Assembly: GCF_021869535.1 (NCBI RefSeq) | Contig: NW_026262690.1 | Location: 66,799,995-66,863,994, forward strand | Direction: 5' to 3' | DNA from: Mytilus californianus | Taxonomy: Eukaryota > Mollusca > Bivalvia > Mytilida > Mytilidae | Length of the DNA: 64,000 nucleotides | Shown: positions 56,262 to 64,000 of the stretch, piece after piece | How positions within the stretch are numbered: position 1 is the first letter of the stretch | Layout: every line of letters begins with the position of its first letter | The notes under the pieces: model-generated | Told to the model about the DNA's origin: nothing | The model's database searches: none | Seen by the model: the letters and a program-made list of their open reading frames with translations, nothing else | Translations under genes and position numbers: made by a program

Positions 56262-57712
56262 GCTTTTTGACTCGCTTTGACAGAGTCAAAAAGCAAGACA
56301 TAGGTATGCTGTTTCCGGCAACAGCGGTGGCGTCAACAATGTATTAGTTTGTGATTAGGGCTAGTTTATTGTGAACCACTAGTGGTAGGTCAATGTTATT
56401 TGGTATGCAGTTGTATAAGCATTGGCACATCTCATTACCATGGAGATTATTTGGCAGCCCCCTCAGTCATGCTCTATTGACTTTGAAACTTTGCTTAGTT
56501 TACATGTATTAGTTTGTGATTATTGTCTCGCCTTGACAGAGTCAAAGAGCGAGAAATGGGTATGCTGTTTCTGGCGGCGGCGGTGTCATCAACAATGTAT
56601 TAGTTTGTTATTAGGTCTAGTTTATTGTGAACCACTAGTGGTAGGTCAATGATATTTGGTATGCAGTTGTTTAAGCATTGGCACATCTCATTACCATGGA
56701 TATTATTTGGCCCCGCCCCCTCAGTCATGCTCTATTGACTTTGAAACTTTGCTTAGTTAACATGTATTAGTTTGTGATAAGGTCAGTTTATGGGGAACCA
56801 CTAGTGGTAGGTCAATGATATTTGGTATGCATTTGTATAAACATTGGCAGATCTCATTTCCATGGAAATTATTTGGCCTCACCCCCTCAATCATGCTCTA
56901 TTGACTTTGAAACTTTTGCTTAGTTTTTATACGACCACAAAAAAAATTTTGTGGTCGTATATTGTTATGTATTAGTTTGTGATTAGGTCAGTCTATAGGG
57001 AACCACTAGTGGTAGATCAATGATATTTGGTATGCAGTTGTATAAGCATTGGCATATCTCATTTCCATGAAGATTATTTAGCCCCGCCCCCTCAGTCATG
57101 ATCTATTGACTTTGAAACTTTTGCTTAGTTTTCATGTATTAGTTTGTGATTAGGTCAGTTTAAGGGGAACCTTTAGTGGTAGGTCAATGATAATTGGTAT
57201 GCAGTTGTATAAGCATTAGTAAATCTAATTTCCATGGAGAAAATTTGGTCCTTACCCCTCAGTCATGGTCTATTGACTTTGAAACTTTTGCTTAGTTTAC
57301 ATGTATTAGTTTGTGATTAGGTCAGTTAAAGATGAACCTCTAATGTTAAGTCAATGATATTTGATATGCAAATGTATTGGAATTTGCAAGTTTCATTTCC
57401 ATGGAGATTATATAACCTCACCCCCTCATTATGGTTCATCGACTTTTACATAGTTTACAAGTTAATGTTTGTGTTTAGCTTTGTTTAAAGGGAACAACTT
57501 ATGAAAAGTCAATGGTATTTGGTATGCAGTTGTATTAGCATTGGCACATCACATTTCTATGGAGATGGTTTAGCCCTGTTACTTCAGTCATGGTTCATTG
57601 ACTTTGAATATTTGCATAACTTACATGTTAAAGTATTGCTATTTTAAATTCAACATTTGCATTATCAAAATAACAAATAGGCGAGATATATGTCTGTGTT
57701 AACAATTTATTA
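56262..57712 (+). mobile_element. Family F element, complete, with two heads (F3)
   Basis: Heads at 56262-56294 (GCTTTTTGACT..AGTCAAAAAGC) and 56527-56555, each followed by GGTATGCTGTTTC and GGCGGCGGCGG-like triplets. About eight core units follow with GGTCAATGATATTTGGTATG. The tail is GGCGAGATATATGTCTGTG at about 57680. A 40-bp family A hairpin is inserted at 56926-56970. Confidence 0.75.
56926..56970. mobile_element. Solitary family A hairpin end (A6)
   Basis: TTTTATACGACCACAAAAAA and TTTTGTGGTCGTATATTG only, followed at once by the F core (ATGTATTAGTTTGTGATTAG). Neighbouring F units show the site without it. Confidence 0.85.
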
Positions 57713-58480
57713 ATAAACCTATCCTTGATGATCTGCTGTCATATTTCTGTACCAGTATGCCAACAGATTGTACTGCCCTTACTCAGGTTCAACAGTTAAT
57801 TTTTGTTAGTTACTAATTGGTTGTAAAATTAGTTAAAAATATGAATTGTTCAGTTTTTTTTATGATTTCTAAAGGTATCCATCCTTGACTCTCTGATGTC
57901 ATATAGGTGTACTTTTTTACATACATTCTGTTTATCTGATATTACTAGGAAAAGATGACAATTTTATTTTGATCAGCTAAAGAACATTTGAATCTTGTAT
58001 CAAAACTTTCAGATATAAACCAAAATCTCTTTATTATTATTGTTATCATGAAAAAGGAATCTGAACTTTTACTTTGTATAAGATTGGCTGAAATTATGTA
58101 TAATACATGAGCCATTTGTATTTGTATTAATGTAACAGAATGATCAGAAAGACTTTATATTTAATTGTGTACTATTTTGATTTTTTTGGTAAAGATTGCA
58201 TAAAATGCAATCAAAACCCTATGGTACTGATTTGATATCCAAATCCTCCAAGGTTTATCACTACCTTTGAGATACACAAAATATAGTGCATTGATCATAA
58301 CATTCTATACATCCTATCCGTGAACATTTCCAGAAATTTATCAATGAAATATATACGCAGATATTCAAGTCACAAAATGATGTTATACTTGTCAAGAAAA
58401 TTACATAACTTTTGCAAGGTGCAGGAATCTAATATCTGTTCTAAAAATATCAATGATGTCATTGTTAATTGTTTAAGTCA
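57713..58480. other. Unannotated AT-rich stretch
   Basis: No coding homology, RNA gene or recognised repeat seen. Confidence 0.4.
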
Positions 58481-58486
58481 TCTTTA

Positions 58487-58573
58487 AAAATCTTCCTTTG
58501 TCCAGAATTGTAGTTGAATCAACTACAACCAATGCTTTATACAATGCAATATTTAATTTTACTTCCCACTGAT
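58487..58573 (+). repeat. Family C fragment (unique block)
   Basis: TTGTAGTTGAATCAACTACA and ATGCTTTATACAATGCAATA match the block at 52305-52390 and, reversed, 6588-6665. Confidence 0.6.
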
Positions 58574-58639
58574 AAATTAAATCAATCTTTACCCTTCAGT
58601 GCTTACAAGCACTTGATTAAAAAATTGTCATGGCTAAAT

Positions 58640-58805
58640 ATATTAACTCATCATAGATACCAGGATTAGAATGTGTATGCCAGACATGCCTTTTGTCTAC
58701 TAAAGACTCGTCAGTGATGCTTGAATCAAAAAAAGTTAAAATGGTCAAATAAAGTACAAAGTTGGAGAGCATTGAGGACCCAACATTACAAAAAGGTTTT
58801 GCCAA
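58640..58805 (-). repeat. Mussel repeat fragment (AAAGACTCGTCAGTGATGCT)
   Basis: CATGCCTTTTGTCTACTAAAG, then AAAGTACAAAGTTGGAGAGC and TTGAGGACCC. This arrangement is familiar from mussel genomes and probably related to the GAAGGTAAATCCAGAAAAG repeats at 61793 and 63350. The strand is uncertain. Confidence 0.45.
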
Positions 58806-59303
58806 GTACAGCTAAAATCTAGTTATTTTTCTTTAAGACTTCTATGTGTTGACCTTTCTGCATTATTTGTAATATTTACCTGTACAGATCATTCAACATA
58901 TGATCATTATGGTAGGGGTTCAAGAATGCCTAAGGTCATTTGCAAATAAACAGTGTGCAGCTGATCTGTTGCTATACAATAGAAGAAGAAAAGGTATACT
59001 TTTGGCTGTATTTAGCTTCGCTAATGTAAAAGAAAATCAAAATAGTGCACAATCATCTATTTTATACATAAATTTTGTAGCATTTATTTCTAAAAAATGT
59101 GTTTGCTGATTGTTTGTGATGACATTTGACTTTGTTATGATATAATCAGTTATAATAAAATTGCGAAATGAACTGCATTTGTAAAAGAAGATATATATTA
59201 GCAGATTTTGTGGGTAAAGGACAAGGTACGATAAGGCCTGTTTTTGGCCCCCTATTTTCTCATTTTTCAAATTCTGTTTTGGAAAGCTACTTATTATGTT
59301 AAA

Positions 59304-59711
59304 ATATTCCCTGAGGTTTGAAGTTTGTTTGGATAAACTTCAAAACCACTAATTTTAGCAACTGGGTGAGGTGAGGGGGGTAAACTTTGTTATTATTCAA
59401 ATATTGTAAATATTATTCACTTTGCAGGTGTTCCGTACAACTAATTTTTAGTTTTTTAGTGCCTGCGCCAACGTGACCCAGGAATTTTTTTATTCCAATG
59501 TCATGAGAACTGTTTTTGCTGTCTAGATCGCCATAATTTTCTCTGGGTCACGTAGGCGCAAGCTATTAAATCTAAAGAAACAATGGCCAAAAATCGTACT
59601 TTTTCCTTCTTTTGGCGTTTTTGATGCCCTTTTACCCCCCTCACCTCATCCATTTTCTGAAATTAATGGTTTTGAAGTTCATCCAAACAAACTTCAAACC
59701 TCAGGGAATAT
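59304..59711. mobile_element. About 408-bp inverted-repeat element
   Basis: ATATTCCCTGAGGTTTGAAG (59304-) and CTTCAAACCTCAGGGAATAT (-59711) are perfect inverses. The arms extend about 80 bp, to GAGGTGAGGGGGGTAAA and TTTACCCCCCTCACCTC. A second inverted pair inside (CGTGACCCAG and CTGGGTCACG) flanks the centre. Confidence 0.75.
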
Positions 59712-60617
59712 TATTGAAAACTATTGCATATGAAGATAAATTTATCCACAGTATTGTAATTGAAATGTGTTGAGGCAACTATTGATAAAAGTCATGTAAA
59801 TACTATTATATATGAATGAAATGAAGATTATAAGCTTAAACTTTCTAAAGGAGTTATGTTAAAACAAAAATAGTTCATATGTTAACCAATGTTCTTGAAT
59901 ATGGTCAATTATATTTGTGTTAAACAAAGAGCATTTGAAAAAAAAAGTTTTTGAAATTGTAAATTATTTTGGCAGAATTAAATAAATCCTGATAAAATTG
60001 AATAAGTCTGGTTAAATGTAGAAAATTTGATTTCTATTCTTAAAATTGGTTAACTTATTGGTGGTTAATTCTATTGAAAGATTGCTTTTATTAAATATGT
60101 ATCTAAAAAGTCTGATTTGTTATTTTGTCTGACCTATGATGCAAGCAAAGGATTTTATTTTTGTTGAATCAGAAAGAAGTAATCAGTTCTCCTTTAAAAT
60201 TAGATGTAGATAGGTATCTGCACAACATTTGTTTATCCATGTGAAAGAAGAAATCCAAGTATGGCAAGTGCTCATATGCTCAAAAAATCAAACTTAATAT
60301 CTAGAAAGCAGACATTTTGGGTACAAGGTAGACATAATTTTCTTGTCATATTCACCTTTACACCGATTTCATGTTAAACATGCAGATTTGCATACATTAT
60401 TTGAGGGCTTGTATTTCCTTTTATTTCCTTAATACTTACAAGGAAGATATTGAACCAAACATTCAAAGTAGTGATTTTGAAATAATAATGATGCTTTCAT
60501 ATTTTGGTTGATTTTGGAATATCTGTGTCACAGATATGACCATGGATATGTTCTACTTGATGTAGCCACAATCCTGTCATCTTTTCCTCAAATTTGACTT
60601 ATCATCGAACTTTGTAC

Positions 60618-60790
60618 ATGCCATGAGCAACTTGACAGTGCCACAAGGGGAGCAGGAATGGCTTACCTTTCCAGAGCACCTCAGCTCAACCTAGCTTAGT
60701 AACAAAGGGTTTTATGTTCTTATTTCTTTAGTTGTCAGTATTGTATTTTGGGCTTTTTTATTGTCTTCCCTACAACTAATGTTGCATAAT
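60618..60790 (+). mobile_element. Decayed retroelement 3' fragment (GAGCAAC type)
   Basis: CCATGAGCAACTTGACAGTG, GGAGCAGGAATGGCTTACC and TTTCTTTAGTTGTCAG follow the order of the copy at 22990-23325. Confidence 0.5.
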
Positions 60791-61445
60791 GCAAGACAGG
60801 GATGCTAATCCAGCAGTAGCATGAGCCCTTTGTATGAAAACTCTATATTTTAGAAGAAAGAAAATCTGGATACATTTCTTATATACGATGTCTTATGTTA
60901 AGTTTCAATCTGGCATATGTCCATTGTCAGTGAAATAATTTTCAAAGTTCAGCAACTGCTTAAAAATAGTTATTTTTTTGTCAAAAAAATTTCCAGCTAC
61001 TATGAGTATTAGGACAACTGTATGACGTATATTGACTTATTGCAAGGTATTTATGTCCATCCGAGAGGTTTCAACTGACCTTTACCTCCTTTTCAAGAAT
61101 CTGTGAAAAACTTTAGGTTTTATTGATTGTCATTATGTCTATTCCTCAGATACCATAGAAAGTAGGTCATCTGTATTTGGCTAATGGAATGATTGGTTCA
61201 TATGACCGTGCCCCCCTTTTATGTTTTATTTGTTAGATGTTAACTTTTTGTGGTTGCGACTATTTATCTTATACTATGGGCAATATTTCAACTATATTTG
61301 GTGTACGGAAGCATTGTAAAGTGTACTTGTTCGCCTGGCAGAGTTCAGGTGACCTTGACCTTATTTTTATGGACCTTGCTAAATTTATGTGATATCTGTA
61401 TTCAAACCTCGATCATGCATAATCAGAGGATATGATTCATCTACA
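60765..61445 (+). mobile_element. Family E element, decayed copy (E2)
   Basis: ACTCTATATTTTAGAAG, TGTATTTGGCTAATGGAATG and GGTGACCTTGACCTTATTTT follow the E order. Head and tail are poorly kept. Confidence 0.55.
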
Positions 61446-61792
61446 TATTTTAACAGGATTAACATGACGGATGTCTGTTGCACTTTTTTGATTTATGGTT
61501 TTTGATTGGCCGTTGGTATCTCCTCCTGAACTTGGCTATTATAAGAGCCTATGGGAAGATCATCCGTTGTGTGTCTGGTTACTTACTTCGGTATGACATT
61601 CCCACCATGAAACCAACATGATTGATGGTACTTAAATGGAATATAGGTATGAAACATGCAAAAGCGTATTTTTTCGCAGCCACGGAATATTTTTGTTACT
61701 AGTAGTTTATTTGTTTTAGGTATTTTTGTCATATAGCTCTTTCAACTGTTTCGGTACTTATACATCCCTCGGATTTCAAATGTTTGGCATTG

Positions 61793-61865
61793 AGCGTTCC
61801 TGATGAAGGTAAATCCAGAAAAGCGCTTCGGACGCATGAAATTATTAAACGTGTTGTTTTCAATT
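61793..61865 (+). repeat. Mussel repeat fragment (GAAGGTAAATCCAGAAAAG), copy 1
   Basis: GAGCGTTCCTGATGAAGGTA, then GCGCTTCGGACGCATGAAAT. A second copy is at 63350-63425. Confidence 0.6.
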
Positions 61866-62524
61866 TTTTTATGGTTGTAGTTAGTTCACACAGCAAATTC
61901 ATTGAAGTTGACGTATTTAATTGTATTTAATTATAGCCATTGTACTTCGAATATTTCATACCCACTGCTACACACTGCACGTTAAAGAACCCTTGCAACA
62001 AACTATTAAATGGCTTCATAAGTGGACTTTTTGCAAAGTTAGCCTCTACCCCTAGCCAACATGCAACCAATCTCCAATGACAGTCCAAATTTCCCGTCCT
62101 TTATCCCTACAGACCCACTTTGCAGACATTACCTTTTAGAATTATAGTTTTATTTGTTCTTGCCTGATTTTGCATAACTTTTTTTCCACAGGATGTTAAG
62201 CAAACAGCAATCAATCAGAATATTTTATGACGATCGATTCCTTCTCCATTATAACTCTTTTTCACAGGTTGATTATAATTGTTTTGTGTGTAGTTGCAAT
62301 CAGATATGAGATTCGCTAAGTTGGCATACATTGACATATACTCATGTCCACCTAACCCTGAACTCATTTCATGGTTGATAAGGTGCACCTGACTGAAATC
62401 ATTTTATAAACCCACATTTCATTGAGCGATAACATTTCATATATCCTAGTGACTTGAGATTCAGTATACTGCAGAAAGTAGAAAGTATGTTTCATAACTT
62501 GATCTTTTCCTCGATATTAATACA

Positions 62525-62690
62525 GGTGGACGACTTCAAACTAGAATTTATGACAAATACGATGATTTCAACTTTCCAGCTGTCAACTACCCATTTTTCA
62601 GCAGAAACAGCCTCTGATTCATTGTATGAGGTTTACATATCTCAGTTGACCGATATGACTTGTCGGTGTCTAAACTCACTAGCAGCATTT
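62525..62690 (+). pseudogene. Decayed retroelement ORF fragment
   Basis: One frame reads GRLQTRIYDKYDDFNFPAVN then YPFFS before stops; the next frame reads EVYISQLTDMTCRC. Together they resemble a segment I recall from reverse-transcriptase-type ORFs in bivalves and fish (YDKRDDFNF followed by YISQLIRY). A frameshift and two stops separate the parts, so it is dead. Confidence 0.6.
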
Positions 62691-62734
62691 TTCGCGGTAT
62701 TAGGTCTTTAGAAACCAATATTGTCGTTTCATCT

Positions 62735-62830
62735 GTAATTTCCATATATTTTGATTGAGTGTGATTTTGACTTTTGAGTGTGATTATGACTATTGAACAG
62801 CGGTATACTACTGTTGCCTTTATTTCGCAT
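62735..62830 (+). repeat. Repeat fragment with AACAGCGGTATACTACTGTT
   Basis: Contains two near-copies of GAGTGTGATTNTGAC, then a CAGCGGTATACTACTGTTG motif familiar from mussel repeats. Confidence 0.4.
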
Positions 62831-63349
62831 ACCGGTGATGCATGAATAGCAAGAGATGTTTACCCTGTCTAGGAACCCGGTCTCAGTCCTTTTTGTTTGT
62901 TACCTTGATTGTCTCTTTCTTATCGATATACAAGATTTCAACATCGATAAACTGATGCCTTAATTTTCTACAAGTAAAAGGTCAGCTATATAGTTGGTCA
63001 AAATAATCATTTTAATGTGTATTTGTCTATTTAATAGGCGGCGTCTGACCTGTTTTCGTTTGTTTTGTTTTTTCTAACGTTAAACTAGTTTCCCTGATTA
63101 AGTCAGTTTTGTAGTTACGGTGAGTAAAAGGTTAACTACTAGTGTATTTTACCTTTGTATTTTCAAAGGTGTACATGTTCGTTTGACGAGTAACCCGACA
63201 AAGATTTTGAGTATTATCAGCTCAGAAGTCAGTACTACGGTACTGACATAATTTATAACAAACCTTTCTAAAATTATCCGTTTATAAATTTAGAAATTAT
63301 AAAGAAACTAAGGTTCCAACTCCCTCAGGCTTTTTAACATTCGTCTTTG

Positions 63350-63425
63350 AGCGTTCCTGATGAAGGTAAATCCAGAAAAGTGCTTCAAACGCATGAAATG
63401 TATAACGTGTTGTCTTGATTTTTAT
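63350..63425 (+). repeat. Mussel repeat fragment (GAAGGTAAATCCAGAAAAG), copy 2
   Basis: GAGCGTTCCTGATGAAGGTA again, then GTGCTTCAAACGCATGAAAT; about 1.5 kb from copy 1. Confidence 0.6.
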
Positions 63426-63429
63426 ATGT

Positions 63430-64000
63430 GTTTATTCTAGTTGATTCACATATATCTAGGTTAGTAATTAGGTGAGTTTCCTAAATATTTTTTATTTTCG
63501 ATATCCCAATTGTAAGTTGATACATGTAGTCCCATGTAGTTTGACTTTGATCTCATCATCGACATTCATCTCAATATTGGGACATAAGAAAATTAACCAA
63601 GCGAGATATTCAGCGGTGTGGCCTTTTTTTTTTGTTTAACTTGTCTGGTTGTATCACAATACTTGAAGATAAATAAAACAGTATAAGGCATTTTGGGAGT
63701 TGTAATGCTGACTTATGTATAAAACTTGGTAGCCAATTTCACAGAGTCCTCACCCGGCGACAACAACAACAAAAACATTCTGGAATACCCATATTACATA
63801 ACTTGGAAATCAAACAATTTTATCACTGCATTTTCTTCATCTGTAATGTTCTTGGTTATTTTCAGTAAATGTACGTTTGTTTTAATTTATTGGTACGTTT
63901 TTAAGTGGTTTTCTTTTATTTCAGTATTCCTTGCAGTTTGAATTGTTCGGTTGATAAGATAAGCTAGGATATGCTGATTTTACGAACAGAGGTACACTTT
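63430..64000. other. Unannotated right end
   Basis: No gene, repeat or RNA recognised. Confidence 0.4.

Noticed and set aside
58900..59109. 69-codon open frame starting MIIMVGVQECLRSF
   Set aside because: No homology recognised, no splice or gene context, and it is in repeat-rich intergenic DNA.
1..64000. tRNA, rRNA or other structured RNA genes
   Set aside because: No cloverleaf or conserved rRNA segment seen on either strand; the hairpins found belong to repeats.

Overview
This is a 64-kb piece of an AT-rich animal genome, almost certainly a bivalve mollusc and most likely a mussel (Mytilus or a close relative). Two intron-rich nuclear genes of animal type fill most of it. Their introns and flanks are packed with interspersed elements that I recognise from memory as bivalve and mussel repeats; I could not run a database search. 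Every exon below was placed by hand from splice sites (GT/AG), reading phase and protein homology. In both genes the phases close exactly.

Layout. (1) 260-17572, minus strand: the 5' part of a USP9X/FAF-type ubiquitin-specific protease gene. Eighteen coding exons encode the first 781 residues. The catalytic domain lies beyond the left edge of the window. (2) 17573-20105: the divergent intergenic region, holding the 5' UTR intron and unseen leader exon(s) of the protease gene and presumably both promoters. (3) 20106-54135, plus strand: the complete coding region of PCCA, the alpha subunit of mitochondrial propionyl-CoA carboxylase. It has 23 coding exons and 721 residues, with the ATP-grasp loop, the [11 protein letters not shown] motif and the biotinyl-lysine motif EAMKMQN. 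(4) 54136-64000: the PCCA 3' flank and repeat-rich intergenic DNA with decayed retroelement pieces; I see no further gene.

The two genes are head-to-head and share an upstream region. They have no obvious metabolic link: one is a deubiquitinase of the cytosol, the other a mitochondrial biotin carboxylase subunit.

The most interesting content is the repeats. At least six families (called A to F here) differ in sequence but share one architecture. One end is a strong hairpin. Next to it is a CG-rich triplet or short-motif tract. The middle is a tandem core of about 100-170-bp units. The other end carries a single copy of the hairpin arm followed by a second small hairpin. This resembles the bivalve 'pearl' elements, Drosophila INE-1 and Helentron-associated (Helitron2-type) non-autonomous elements. 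The window holds natural empty sites for two A insertions. Two nearly identical A copies lie in the same orientation in PCCA introns 13 and 22, so recombination between them would delete exons 14-22 in frame. There is also a nested Mutator-like fold-back element with a 9-bp target duplication, several inverted-repeat elements with candidate hAT, TTAA-type and TA-type target sites, and three long palindromes with a similar core.
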